Assembly: GCF_001612805.1 (NCBI RefSeq)
Contig: NZ_BDBD01000011.1
Location: forward strand, 930,001 to 994,000
DNA length: 64,000 nt
Source: Nocardia coubleae NBRC 108252
GTDB taxonomy: Bacteria > Actinomycetota > Actinomycetes > Mycobacteriales > Mycobacteriaceae
Reading direction: 5' to 3'
Made by a program: the position numbers and the translations under genes. Under the pieces are notes generated by a model. The model was not told the DNA's origin. It ran no database searches and was given only the letters and a program-made list of their open reading frames with translations. Shown piece after piece: positions 1 to 8,214 of this stretch. Position 1 is the stretch's first letter. Every line of letters starts with the position of its first letter.

Positions 1-612
1 CCGGGGAACGAAACGCTCGAGGTACACCTCGGCGCTGCCGAACGCCGCACGCGCCTCGGCCTGAGCGGTGGAAATCGCGGGCGCGAGTTCCGACTCCTGC
101 TCCACGATCCGGATTCCGCGCCCGCCGCCGCCCGCCGCGGCCTTGATGGCTACCGGGAAACCGATCTCCTCGACGACGGTGCGCACCTGGTCCGGATCAC
201 TGACAGCGCCGTCGGATCCGGGGACGGTGGGCACACCCGCGGCCTGCGCGCTCTTACGGGCGGCGACTTTGTCGCCCATTTCGCGAATCGCGCTGGGGCT
301 GGGCCCGACCCACGTGACGCCGGCGTCGATGACGGCTTCGGCGAAGTCGGCGTTCTCGGACAGGAAGCCGTAGCCGGGATGCACCGCGTCGACTCCGTTG
401 GCGACGATCACCGCGAGCAACTTGTCCGTATCGAGGTAGCTGGCCCCGGCGGGCGGGGGGCCGAGCAGCACCGCTTCGTCGGCGGCCTTGACGTGTTCGG
501 CCTGTGCGTCGGCCTCGCTGTACACCGCCACCGAGGTGATGCCCTGCTCACGGGCGGCGCGCGCGATCCGCACCGCGATCTCACCGCGATTGGCGATCAG
601 AAGTTTGCGCAT
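1..612 (-). CDS. Biotin carboxylase subunit (AccC-like), C-terminus outside window
   Basis: This is the N-terminal 204 residues of a biotin carboxylase, which uses ATP and bicarbonate to carboxylate biotin on a carrier protein. The start MRKLLIANRGEIAVRIARAA is the family hallmark, followed by HPGYGFLSENADFA and the glycine-rich ATP-grasp loop GGGGRGIRIV. The gene runs off the left edge, so the catalytic C-terminal half cannot be judged. It lies 7 bp downstream of a biotinyl-carrier gene and at the visible end of the monooxygenase operon. No carboxyltransferase is visible; PxpB/PxpC (KipI/KipA)-like genes may follow to the left, which is inference. Confidence 0.93.
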   Translation of the reverse strand, partial: MRKLLIANRGEIAVRIARAAREQGITSVAVYSEADAQAEHVKAADEAVLLGPPPAGASYLDTDKLLAVIVANGVDAVHPGYGFLSENADFAEAVIDAGVTWVGPSPSAIREMGDKVAARKSAQAAGVPTVPGSDGAVSDPDQVRTVVEEIGFPVAIKAAAGGGGRGIRIVEQESELAPAISTAQAEARAAFGSAEVYLERFVPR

Positions 613-619
613 CTGGCTC

Positions 620-865
620 TCACTCCCCCTCGACGACTGCGATGACATCACCGGGGGCGACGGTGCCGTAGTCGTCGACACGGAACGACTTCAGCGTCCC
701 CGCGGTCTCGGTCTTGATCTCGCTGAACTGCTTCATGATTTCCACGAGCCCGACCGTCTGGCCGGGACTCACCGGGCTGCCGACCTCGACGAACGGTGGC
801 TGGCCGGGTGCTGGGGAACGGTAGAACACACCGGGCAGCGGTGATGCGATGTTGTGCTCGCTCAC
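620..865 (-). CDS. Biotin carboxyl carrier protein (biotinyl domain)
   Basis: An 81-residue stand-alone biotinyl domain that would carry carboxybiotin between the adjacent biotin carboxylase and a carboxyltransferase. It has the start SPLPGVFYRSPAPG, typical of short AccB-like carriers, and the biotinylation hairpin VEIMKQFSEI, where the Lys takes biotin. The usual AMK(M/L) reads IMKQ here, a variant of the motif. It sits 19 bp after pxpA and 7 bp before accC, so the three are probably cotranscribed and act together. Confidence 0.9.
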   Translation of the reverse strand: MSEHNIASPLPGVFYRSPAPGQPPFVEVGSPVSPGQTVGLVEIMKQFSEIKTETAGTLKSFRVDDYGTVAPGDVIAVVEGE

Positions 866-884
866 AGGATTGCCTTTCTCTCGA

Positions 885-1619
885 TCACTTGGCGATACTC
901 AGCTTCAATTCGTCGAGCACTGAACGCACCAAGGTCGCGATCTCGACAGCGTTCGGGGTGTCCGAATGGACACAGACAGAATCGACGCGGATGGGGAATT
1001 GCTCCCCGGTGACCGCGGTGGCGATTCCTTCGCTCAGTGCCTGATGCGCACGCTGACGCGCCTCGTCTACAGGGGTGGCGTGCGGGCGCCGAGCCACGAT
1101 CAGGCCGCCCTCGGCGGTGTAGCCCAGGTCGACATAGAACTCGGCGACGAAGGGCACACCGACTTTCTCGGCCGCCTTCTCGTGCTCGGAATTCGGAATG
1201 CCGAAGATCGGCACCTCGTACTCCGCAGCGACCTCGGCGACGGCCACCGCCAGATCCGAATCGCGCGACGTCATGCCGTACAGAGAACCGTGTGTCTTGA
1301 TGTGGTCGAGTTGTCCGCCCTCGGCCTTGAGGAACGCCACCAGCGCCCCGACCTGGTAGCGCACGATGTCGGCGGCCTCGTCGGGGAACAGCTTCATCTC
1401 CCGGCGGCCGAACCCGACCAGGTCGGGCAGCCCCGGGTGCGCACCCACGGTCACACCTGCCTCGAGGTTCTTACGCACCGTTTCATGGATGCCGACGGGG
1501 TCGCCCGCGTGGTATCCGCATGCGATGTTGACGGTGTCGACGAGCGACACCAGCGCATCGTCGTTTCCGAAGCTGTGGATGCCGAAGGACTCACCCATAT
1601 CGGAATTCAGCGATACCAT
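885..1619 (-). CDS. pxpA: LamB/YcsF family protein, 5-oxoprolinase subunit A-like
   Basis: A 244-residue LamB/YcsF protein, close to the family's usual ~250. Signatures in order: LNSDMGESFG near the N-terminus, VNIACGYHAGDP, GAHPGLPDLVGFGRR, KTHGSLYG and CVHSDTP near the end. In PxpABC this subunit takes part in ATP-dependent opening of 5-oxoproline. Here it neighbours biotin carboxylase and carrier genes, an arrangement associated with urea-carboxylase-like systems, so a lactam or cyclic amide produced by the monooxygenase pathway may be the real substrate (inference). The start at 1619 lies 2 bp after the tautomerase stop, which suggests translational coupling. Confidence 0.85.
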   Translation of the reverse strand: MVSLNSDMGESFGIHSFGNDDALVSLVDTVNIACGYHAGDPVGIHETVRKNLEAGVTVGAHPGLPDLVGFGRREMKLFPDEAADIVRYQVGALVAFLKAEGGQLDHIKTHGSLYGMTSRDSDLAVAVAEVAAEYEVPIFGIPNSEHEKAAEKVGVPFVAEFYVDLGYTAEGGLIVARRPHATPVDEARQRAHQALSEGIATAVTGEQFPIRVDSVCVHSDTPNAVEIATLVRSVLDELKLSIAK

Positions 1620-1620
1620 G

Positions 1621-1836
1621 TCAATTCTCCTCGGGGTCGTTTTCGTATTCGTATTCATCGCAGAACAGGTAACCGTTGCGGCCCCAGTCCTCGCGGCTGA
1701 CGTCGGTGAAAATGAAATTGATGGTCTGCGGTTTACATTTGGCGATGCGGGCAATTTCCGGGGTCAGCACCTTGATCATTTCGCGCTTCTGCTCCAAGGT
1801 GCGACCGGGGAACCAGTCGATTCTGACGAATGGCAT
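1621..1836 (-). CDS. 4-oxalocrotonate tautomerase-like protein
   Basis: A 71-residue protein beginning MPFVRIDWFPGRT. After Met removal it would expose the N-terminal Pro that serves as catalytic base in the 4-OT superfamily. The length and the central region EQKREMIKVLTPEIARI fit 4-OT monomers, and the acidic C-terminus is unusual. It lies between the Rieske ferredoxin gene and pxpA in one operon, so it probably isomerises an enol/keto or lactam/lactim intermediate formed after hydroxylation. The substrate cannot be read from sequence. Confidence 0.8.
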   Translation of the reverse strand: MPFVRIDWFPGRTLEQKREMIKVLTPEIARIAKCKPQTINFIFTDVSREDWGRNGYLFCDEYEYENDPEEN

Positions 1837-1874
1837 GTTTCGGTCCTCCACAAAAAACTGGGGTCGACAAGTGT

Positions 1875-2210
1875 CTACGAGTGCGCGACTTTCGGTGTGT
1901 CTCCCGTCGGATCCACGTAGATGTCCTCGCCATCGATCTTGACCGGGTAACGTGCGAGTTCCGCGTGCCCCGGGTTGATGCCTTTGCACGTGTTCAGGTC
2001 GAATTGCCACAGATGCAGCCGGCAGGTGAGCTTGGTCCCCGCCAGCTCTCCTTCGACGAGTTCCACCTGCTGGTGCGGGCAGATCGCCTGGGTGGCAACG
2101 ATTTCCCCGCCGTCCAGGTGGGCGATCAGAATTTCCTGGTCCCCGACGGTGAACGACTCCATGTCGCCCTCCCACAAATCGTCGAGGGACGTGACGCGTT
2201 CGAAGGCCAT
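1875..2210 (-). CDS. Rieske ferredoxin of soluble di-iron monooxygenase (TmoC/IsoC-like)
   Basis: A 111-residue Rieske [2Fe-2S] ferredoxin that passes electrons from the reductase to the di-iron hydroxylase. The cluster ligands are visible as CPHQQVEL and CRLHLWQFD (C-x-H ... C-x2-H). Length and start MAFERVTSLDDLWEGDM match TmoC of toluene-4-monooxygenase. It follows the reductase gene by 17 bp. In tmo and iso operons this gene normally lies between the gamma and effector genes; here it is the last monooxygenase component. Confidence 0.92.
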   Translation of the reverse strand: MAFERVTSLDDLWEGDMESFTVGDQEILIAHLDGGEIVATQAICPHQQVELVEGELAGTKLTCRLHLWQFDLNTCKGINPGHAELARYPVKIDGEDIYVDPTGDTPKVAHS

Positions 2211-2227
2211 GCTCGTACTGCTCCTTC

Positions 2228-3277
2228 TCAGAAGAATCTGTCGTAGTGGATCTGCTCGACCGGAATACGCCACTCCAGCACCAGCATTCGCACCACGGCA
2301 TCGGTCATCGGTGGTGGACCGGCGATGTAGATGTCGCGGTCGGCCAGCTCGGCCGGGCCTGCTGCGGCCAGGGCCTCGTGTACATATCCGCGGGGCCCGT
2401 CCCAGTCGTCCTCGTCGGCGGCAGAGAGGACCTCCACGAAACGGACCTGCGACAACGCGCCCGAGATCTCGGCGACGAATTCCTGCGCACAGCGGTCGCG
2501 GCAGGCGCGACCGCCGTAGAAGAAGTCCAATCGGCGACGGCTCGCGTCCGGGCGGACAGCCAGCCCACGAGCTACCGACACCATCGGCGCCAGTCCGGAT
2601 CCACCTGCCACGCAGACGATGTCGCGGTCGGTGTCCTGCAGGTGTGCGTTGCCATAGGGGCCGTCCAGGTGCACCACGGCACCCCTGGTCAATCCAGTCA
2701 CCCGCCCCGACACCGCGCCATCCGGTACCCGTTTGACCTGAAATTGCCAAATCCCCTCAGGATTAGCCAGATTCGACATCGAGTAGGCGCGTTCGGTGTG
2801 CGCGGGCCCGCCGGCGACGCCGTCGAGACCGACCATGGCGAACTGCCCGGGCAGGAAGTCGGCAGGGCGGTCGGTGACGATGGTGATCTCGACCAGATCG
2901 TGGGTCAGCGGACGAACCGCGGTGACTTCGCCGCTGAACCGGCGGGGTCGGGCGTGGCCACTGGGCCACTGCGGGTTCAGTAGCAGCTGGGCGGTGAGGT
3001 CACCCAGCGGAACCGTCTGGCAGGCGAGCTGTTTGCCCTTGCGGCGATCCCGTGCGGTCAGACCGGCCGGCTCCTCCTGGAGTACCGCGACTTCGCCGTC
3101 CTCGACGACGAACTTGCAGGTGCCACATCCCCCGCTGTTGCATTCGTAGGCAGCCGGGACCCCGGCCCGCAGGGCGGCACGCAGCAGCGTGTCGCCCTGC
3201 GAGCAGGGGAACGACGACGCGCCGGGAACGGAGACCGCGTAGGTCTCGTCTCGACGGGTCATGGCGTCGGGTGACAT
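2228..3277 (-). CDS. Monooxygenase NADH:ferredoxin reductase (TmoF-like)
   Basis: A 349-residue flavin/iron-sulfur reductase that draws electrons from NADH for the monooxygenase. An N-terminal plant-type [2Fe-2S] domain shows ECNSGGCGTCKF with a fourth Cys in KQLACQTVP. An FAD-binding domain with RAYSMSN follows, then a nucleotide domain with CVAGGSGLAPMVS and YIAGPPPMTDA. The ATG at 3277 overlaps the end of the beta-subunit gene, which fixes the start despite a longer open frame upstream. It ends 17 bp before the Rieske gene. Confidence 0.92.
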   Translation of the reverse strand: MSPDAMTRRDETYAVSVPGASSFPCSQGDTLLRAALRAGVPAAYECNSGGCGTCKFVVEDGEVAVLQEEPAGLTARDRRKGKQLACQTVPLGDLTAQLLLNPQWPSGHARPRRFSGEVTAVRPLTHDLVEITIVTDRPADFLPGQFAMVGLDGVAGGPAHTERAYSMSNLANPEGIWQFQVKRVPDGAVSGRVTGLTRGAVVHLDGPYGNAHLQDTDRDIVCVAGGSGLAPMVSVARGLAVRPDASRRRLDFFYGGRACRDRCAQEFVAEISGALSQVRFVEVLSAADEDDWDGPRGYVHEALAAAGPAELADRDIYIAGPPPMTDAVVRMLVLEWRIPVEQIHYDRFF

Positions 3278-3278
3278 C

Positions 3279-4268
3279 TCAGGCTCCGAGCGGCAGCTGC
3301 GCGCGGAAGGAACGAGTGGCGGCGAGCGCATTGTCCGTCGCGTCGGGGTTGTCGGCCAGGCCCGCGCTGAAGATGCCGATGGCAGCCTCCCCGAGGGGAA
3401 CCCATTTGGTGAGCCACCCGTTGATGACGTCGATGTTCGCCGGGTTCTGCACGAGGTAGCGCACCAGCTCCACCGACCACCGGCGCGAGCGTTCGCTGTC
3501 ACGCAGTGCCGCCTCGCTCAGGAGCGCGAACAAAATGTCACCGTGACGGCGGGCGCTGACGCCCTGCTGCCGGAAGAACGCTTCGTCGATCGCCGGTTTG
3601 GCCACGAGGTTGAGTGCGACGAACGCTTCGGCCCAATCCCATGTCGCCAGAATGGATTCCATCAGTTCGCGGAAACCCTGCCAGGCGGGCAGTGTCTCCC
3701 ACAGCCGTCGCTCGTTCTCGCCGAACCCGGCGGAGGGATGTGACTGCGCGAGTTCGGCCGTGCGGTAGGCGGTGTGCGAGAGCCAGCGCAGGGAGTCGGC
3801 GGACTGGAACGCCGCGCAGTTGCAGATGGTGCTCGCCGGCGCCATGTGTACCAGGTAGGCGCTGGCCATCTGCACGGTGTGCAGCAGGTAGCGGCCGGGG
3901 GCGTAGCGCTCGGCCAGACTGGTGACCCACTCGGCGTCGAGGCTCTTGTCGTGCTCCTCGTCGCTGTGCTGATCGAGCAGGCCGTCGATGTAGTTCTCCT
4001 GGCCGTCCTGCAGGATGTTGTAGGTGCGGTAGACCAGTTCGTCCGGGTCGCGGAACCCGTCGAAGTCCTCGTGCTGGATCGGGCTGCCGTTGCGGTACTT
4101 GCGGTACCAGTCGGCCATCACCCCGCGGTGCCCGACGTCCCAGGGCTCGGCCTTGTCGCGGGTGTGCCACAGCAGGTTCGTCGAGACGATCTCGTACTCG
4201 CTGGGGCGCCTGCGGCGCTTGGCGAGGTGGCTCCACGTCTTGAGGGGCTTCATCGTTGTCTCGGTCAT
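3279..4268 (-). CDS. Di-iron monooxygenase hydroxylase beta subunit (TmoE-like)
   Basis: A 329-residue beta subunit of a soluble di-iron monooxygenase hydroxylase, matching the ~330 residues of TmoE/IsoE. The N-terminal KPLKTWSHLAKRRRRPSEYE and the central YNILQDGQENYIDGLL are typical of this subunit, which resembles the alpha fold but lacks the iron ligands and supports the complex. It lies between the effector gene (18 bp upstream) and the overlapping reductase gene. Confidence 0.9.
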   Translation of the reverse strand: MTETTMKPLKTWSHLAKRRRRPSEYEIVSTNLLWHTRDKAEPWDVGHRGVMADWYRKYRNGSPIQHEDFDGFRDPDELVYRTYNILQDGQENYIDGLLDQHSDEEHDKSLDAEWVTSLAERYAPGRYLLHTVQMASAYLVHMAPASTICNCAAFQSADSLRWLSHTAYRTAELAQSHPSAGFGENERRLWETLPAWQGFRELMESILATWDWAEAFVALNLVAKPAIDEAFFRQQGVSARRHGDILFALLSEAALRDSERSRRWSVELVRYLVQNPANIDVINGWLTKWVPLGEAAIGIFSAGLADNPDATDNALAATRSFRAQLPLGA

Positions 4269-4286
4269 GATCTCTCCTCGAATTCC

Positions 4287-4607
4287 TCAGCCGGCCCGGT
4301 GTGCCAGGAAGAAGCGCACCTGCTCGGTGCCTGTCTCGATGCGTCCGACGAAGGACGGCATGCTGATCTCCAACTCGCGCATCTGGAACGGACGGCCGAG
4401 CTGTTCCTCGATGGTGGTGCGGCGCAGCACGCACTGGCCGCCGTCGACCTCGACGCGGACATACGAGCCGCGGTTGCGGACGTCGACACGCTGGCCGGGG
4501 TTGTCTATGGCTGCGGCCTCGGCGACGGCTTCGGCGAGCTCACCGGACTGCACCACGGGGCCGACCGGATCTGCGATGGGGGTTTCGGTGCTCACGGGCT
4601 GCCTCAC
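4287..4607 (-). CDS. Monooxygenase effector/coupling protein (TmoD-like)
   Basis: A 106-residue MmoB/DmpM-type effector protein, which binds the hydroxylase and tunes oxygen activation and product specificity. Length matches TmoD (about 103), and the core GSYVRVEVDGGQCVLRRTT followed by IEEQLGRPF is typical. The GTG start overlaps the gamma-subunit stop (GTGA), indicating translational coupling. An alternative GTG lies four codons in. Confidence 0.88.
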   Translation of the reverse strand: MRQPVSTETPIADPVGPVVQSGELAEAVAEAAAIDNPGQRVDVRNRGSYVRVEVDGGQCVLRRTTIEEQLGRPFQMRELEISMPSFVGRIETGTEQVRFFLAHRAG

Positions 4608-4858
4608 TCGAAGTAGAACTCGACGGTTTGGGTCGGTTCCAGGCCCGACTCACTGATCCGCATATCGCGGGGGAACGGTTCCTCGGCGCCTTGGGCACGG
4701 GCCCGGATGGTCTTGCCGGGCTGGTCGGGGACGTGGATTCCCACCGAGTGCTCGGCCGCCGCGCGGGCGAGTTCGTCCATCGTGAACTCGGTGTCGGCGG
4801 GCACGAGCTTGAGCACGAAATCGCCGTGGAAGTGGGAGGAAACGGGAAACGCTGTCAT
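4604..4858 (-). CDS. Monooxygenase hydroxylase gamma subunit (TmoB-like)
   Basis: An 84-residue protein, the size of the TmoB/IsoB gamma subunit. It starts MTAFPVSSHFHGDFVLKLVP and keeps the family pattern of a ubiquitin-like fold with DTEFTMDELARAAAEHSVGI. It completes the (alpha beta gamma)2 hydroxylase. It begins 11 bp after the alpha stop and overlaps the effector start. The ATG at 4858 was chosen over the longer open frame because it gives the family length and follows a GGAG-like site. Confidence 0.9.
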   Translation of the reverse strand: MTAFPVSSHFHGDFVLKLVPADTEFTMDELARAAAEHSVGIHVPDQPGKTIRARAQGAEEPFPRDMRISESGLEPTQTVEFYFE

Positions 4859-4869
4859 CGTCGCTGCTC

Positions 4870-6366
4870 CTAGCTGGCGGTCGGAATGGCTTGGCGGTAC
4901 TTGTCGAGCCAGGCGAAGCCGTGGGCGTCCTCGCCGCCGGGTCCGATCACACCGAGGCCCATGTATTCGAGGACACCCTCGAGGTTCGCCGGCTGGATAT
5001 CGCCGCCGAGGAAGCGGTCGATCAGATTGCGGTGGTGGCGGTAGCGCTCGGGGTCCTGGGTGAAGATCCACTTGTCGACCTCGGAAGCGAAGTGGTACTT
5101 GCGGCCCTCGTGCACCAGGCTGATGTCTTTCAGCGTCTTGCCCGGCGTCCCGACGATCGGCAGCTGCGACACGTTGCACACCATGGGCAACGTCCCCGGG
5201 ACCGTCTTGTCGGTGCGGCCCTGCACGAAGTTGTCGATCATGACGTCCCAGACCTTGCCGAAGGTGTCGTTCCAGCCGGGGTACTTCTCCTCGAGCCAGT
5301 CCCGCTCCTCCGGGCTGACCCCGGCGGCCGGGTTCCACCACAGCGTGGGCCGCCACGAATAGGTGCCCAGCTGCTGACCGTGGTGATGCTCGTCGAGGTC
5401 GGCCATGAAAATGTCCCAGTACCAGGGCTTCTTCAGCCCGAGGTCCTCGATCGACTTGATGAACTGGGTGACGATCCACTCCTGCATGAACTCCTTGAAG
5501 GAGCTCTCGCGCACATCCAGCGGGACGTAGTAGTCCATCGGGATGCCGGACAGAATGGTGAACAGCCGGTAGGAGCGCCAGAATGAGACGTCGATGTGGT
5601 TCTGCGCCTTGTCCTTCTGACCGTTCTCGATCAGCATCTGCAGCAGCGGCGTACCGAGCTGGGCGTGGCGTGCCTCGTCGGACTGGATCGACTGGATCAG
5701 CTTGGAGAAGGTGAAATCGCCTGCGTTGGCGGCGTCACCGGACAGGCCGATGAACTGCAGGTTGGTGAAGCCGGTCTCGAAGGCGAAGTTCGCATAGATC
5801 GAGGTGGTCACCGCGTCGCGGGTCATCATGATGTCGTCGAAGTAGTGACGCGCACCGAGCGCGACCCAGTTGTTCGACCACATGGTCTGGTGCGACCAGT
5901 CGAATTGGCGGTCCTTGCCGACGTATTCGTGCGGGAAGAACAGCTGGATCTGGCCGTGGCGCATTTCGTCGAGCATCCCGAAGGTGGCCATGTTCCGCAT
6001 CCCGGGCGCCTTACACCAGCGGACGAACCGGGCCTCCTGCAAGGAAGCGCCGTATTCGACAAGAGCAACGGCCGCGTAGTGCTCCTTGAGGATATTGATC
6101 CAACCCGGGTCCGCCTTGTTGTACAGGTCGGCGCGTTCGAGCGCCGCCTTCACCGAATACGCGCCTTCGTCCTTCTGCCGCTGGACGTCCACGTATTCGC
6201 GGTAGGACACCTTGTAGGGCTCGTCGTAGGTGCCCCACACCTGTGCCGGAATACCTTCGCCACCCGACATCTCCGGGGGGAACAGTTCGTCTTCGGTGAT
6301 GTAGCACGGTGTCCATTCCGTGGAGCGCGCCAGGTCGTACCAGGCATCGCGGTCCAGAAGTGCCAT
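4870..6366 (-). CDS. Soluble di-iron monooxygenase hydroxylase alpha subunit (TmoA/IsoA-like)
   Basis: The 498-residue catalytic subunit, which holds the carboxylate-bridged di-iron centre that hydroxylates or epoxidises hydrocarbons. The two iron-binding helices are clear: DEMRHGQIQLFF (E-x2-H) and SDEARHAQLGTPLL (DE-x2-H), with FAFETGFTNLQFIG between them. Length and component set place it with toluene/alkene (group 2) enzymes rather than methane or propane monooxygenases. The ATG at 6366 follows a GGAAGGAAA site. The substrate is not determinable by eye; alkenes, isoprene, aromatics and N-heterocycles are all known for relatives. Confidence 0.95.
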   Translation of the reverse strand: MALLDRDAWYDLARSTEWTPCYITEDELFPPEMSGGEGIPAQVWGTYDEPYKVSYREYVDVQRQKDEGAYSVKAALERADLYNKADPGWINILKEHYAAVALVEYGASLQEARFVRWCKAPGMRNMATFGMLDEMRHGQIQLFFPHEYVGKDRQFDWSHQTMWSNNWVALGARHYFDDIMMTRDAVTTSIYANFAFETGFTNLQFIGLSGDAANAGDFTFSKLIQSIQSDEARHAQLGTPLLQMLIENGQKDKAQNHIDVSFWRSYRLFTILSGIPMDYYVPLDVRESSFKEFMQEWIVTQFIKSIEDLGLKKPWYWDIFMADLDEHHHGQQLGTYSWRPTLWWNPAAGVSPEERDWLEEKYPGWNDTFGKVWDVMIDNFVQGRTDKTVPGTLPMVCNVSQLPIVGTPGKTLKDISLVHEGRKYHFASEVDKWIFTQDPERYRHHRNLIDRFLGGDIQPANLEGVLEYMGLGVIGPGGEDAHGFAWLDKYRQAIPTAS

Positions 6367-6394
6367 GAGGTTTCCTTCCTCGTTGATCTGATGG

Positions 6395-7117
6395 TCAGTT
6401 GCCGTGGAAGCTGCCGAGCGGGCCTTCGCCCCCCGGGTAGCAGAAGGTGATGTCGGGCGAGTAGAAACCGAAGGTGACCGTGAGCGGATCGGCGGGCCGC
6501 AGGTCGTAGATCGGTGAATCCGGGTCGAGGAACTCCAGTGACTCCACGGCGAAGCCACCGGCGGTGTCCATGACGAACGGGTAACGGCCACTGGTGAATC
6601 CACCGCCGTCAGCCCGGGTGATGTACCGCAGCTGACCGGTGGCGCGGGTCAGCGGCGACTCGTCGATGCGCACGGTTGTGCGGATGGTCGGTACCCCGTC
6701 GAGCATGGTCGTCGCGACCACCGAGGTCGCCGTCACCTCGAGCGTGGTCTCGCCGTGGGACGCGGGCACCCCGCGCTCGGCGGCGTAGCGGATCATCGGC
6801 TCACTGCTGTTGAAGTAGTGCGTCCACCATCGGGCCGGCGTTCCCGCCTCGGTGTCGAGTCCGTCGAGATCCGCACCGAGATAGGTCAGCGAGTACGCAC
6901 CGAAGGAGTCGGTGTCCTCGGCCGCGTTCGAGGTCTGTCCCGGATCGGCGACGAGATACTGGTTCATGAAGACCTCGCCGGAGGCCTTGGGGGTGAGTCC
7001 GGCCGGGACCAGCGCCTTCACCTTCTCCGGGTCGGCGGGCAGCCAAACCAGGTACAGCATCTGACAGTTGGCGATCAGCTGCGGGGCGTGCAGCGCACTG
7101 CCTGCGACCTGCGACAT
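6395..7117 (-). CDS. Acetoacetate decarboxylase-like protein
   Basis: A 240-residue protein with the N-terminal pattern LVWLPADPEKVKALVPAGLTP seen in acetoacetate-decarboxylase-superfamily beta-cone proteins, and length compatible with that family. It is the first gene of the monooxygenase operon, 28 bp before the alpha gene, and so probably acts on a pathway intermediate. I could not place the Schiff-base Lys with confidence, so it may be a non-decarboxylating relative. Confidence 0.55.
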   Translation of the reverse strand: MSQVAGSALHAPQLIANCQMLYLVWLPADPEKVKALVPAGLTPKASGEVFMNQYLVADPGQTSNAAEDTDSFGAYSLTYLGADLDGLDTEAGTPARWWTHYFNSSEPMIRYAAERGVPASHGETTLEVTATSVVATTMLDGVPTIRTTVRIDESPLTRATGQLRYITRADGGGFTSGRYPFVMDTAGGFAVESLEFLDPDSPIYDLRPADPLTVTFGFYSPDITFCYPGGEGPLGSFHGN

Positions 7118-7361
7118 CGGCTACCTCCGTGGTGTGTACTGGGTCACTCTGTGGTGCGGATCACCAAACAATGCGCGGTCGCGGCGCGAAAAGACCTGCC
7201 CGCTCTGGACAAGTTCGCCGGCCCGGTTGTCCACGATGAATAAAAACGCAGGTCACAGCCATGCCGACCCAGGAGTAGTGCGCACACAGGCCACTAGGCA
7301 ACTCTCGGGTACTCCAGAACGGACAGCGCCTTGGCGGTGCTCGGCGCGTACGGTCGCGGTC
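7118..7361. promoter_or_regulatory. Divergent promoter region of the monooxygenase operon and citE-like/PucR genes
   Basis: This 244-bp gap separates two divergent transcription units, so both promoters must lie here. It has an A/T-rich patch near 7238-7249 and a perfect 8-bp palindrome, GTGCGCAC, at 7278-7285. The same core occurs in the inverted repeat at 9392-9406, upstream of lpd. A regulator such as the PucR-type protein at 8215 could bind both; this is inference. Confidence 0.5.
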
Positions 7362-8213
7362 ATGTCATCAGGTGTGCAAACCCCTACCGTCCCGAGCAGC
7401 ACGATCTCGATCGAATTCGCCCGTTCGTGGCTGCTGGTGTCCGCAGCCGAGACGCACCGATTCGGGGCACCAACCGAAGCGGATGTCACCGTCATCGACC
7501 TCGAGGACGGAGTGGTCGGCGAACGCCGGGCCACCGCGCGCCACGAGGTGGTGCGCTTCTTGCAGACCTCCGACGCCTGGGTGCGCATCAACCCCTGCGG
7601 CACGACCGATTACTCAGCAGATGTGACCGCGCTGCAGTCGGTACCCGGGCTCCAGGGCGTGGTCCTGGCGAAAACCGAGTCGGCCGAACAGATTTCGACA
7701 CTGGTCACTGATCTGCCCGGCATCGCGGTTGTTGCCCTGGTAGAAACGGCGCTGGGGATCGAATGTGCCTTCGAGATCGCGTCCACACCGGGAACGACAC
7801 GTCTGGCCTTCGGCAAAGGCGACTATCGCCGCGACACCCTCACCGCCGACGAACCCGGTGCGCTGGCTTACGCCCGCGGCCGTCTGGTGAACGCCAGCCG
7901 CGCCGCCCGTCTACCCGGCCCGATCGACGGCCCTTGCCTGGCGGGGATGCCCGCACTGGAGGAGGCGACCAAGCTTGCCTCCGACGCAGGCATGACCGGG
8001 CTGCTGTGTATCGACCCGACCGATGCACCCGTCATCAACCGGCGCTTCGTGCCCTCCCCCGCCGACATCACCTGGGCCATGACAGTCATCGATCGGCTCG
8101 GCGAGAACGGGGAGAACATCACGGCCGGCTGCGATCTGCCCATGCTCGCGCGGGCCCGTCGAATCCTGATGCTGGTCGAAGTCTTCGAGTCCTCACCCGC
8201 ACTTCCGCGATGA
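7362..8213 (+). CDS. HpcH/HpaI aldolase / citrate lyase beta-like (CitE) protein
   Basis: A 283-residue TIM-barrel lyase of the HpcH/HpaI-CitE family, which cleaves or forms C-C bonds in acyl-CoA or 2-oxoacid substrates. Motifs include VIDLEDGVVGE (metal-site region), AWVRINP, VVLAKTESAEQI and VALVETALGI, all in CitE order. The ATG at 7362 gives a standard N-terminus. It is divergent from the monooxygenase operon and one base upstream of the PucR-type regulator, so it probably belongs to the same catabolic pathway. Confidence 0.82.
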   Translation: MSSGVQTPTVPSSTISIEFARSWLLVSAAETHRFGAPTEADVTVIDLEDGVVGERRATARHEVVRFLQTSDAWVRINPCGTTDYSADVTALQSVPGLQGVVLAKTESAEQISTLVTDLPGIAVVALVETALGIECAFEIASTPGTTRLAFGKGDYRRDTLTADEPGALAYARGRLVNASRAARLPGPIDGPCLAGMPALEEATKLASDAGMTGLLCIDPTDAPVINRRFVPSPADITWAMTVIDRLGENGENITAGCDLPMLARARRILMLVEVFESSPALPR

Positions 8214-8214
8214 C

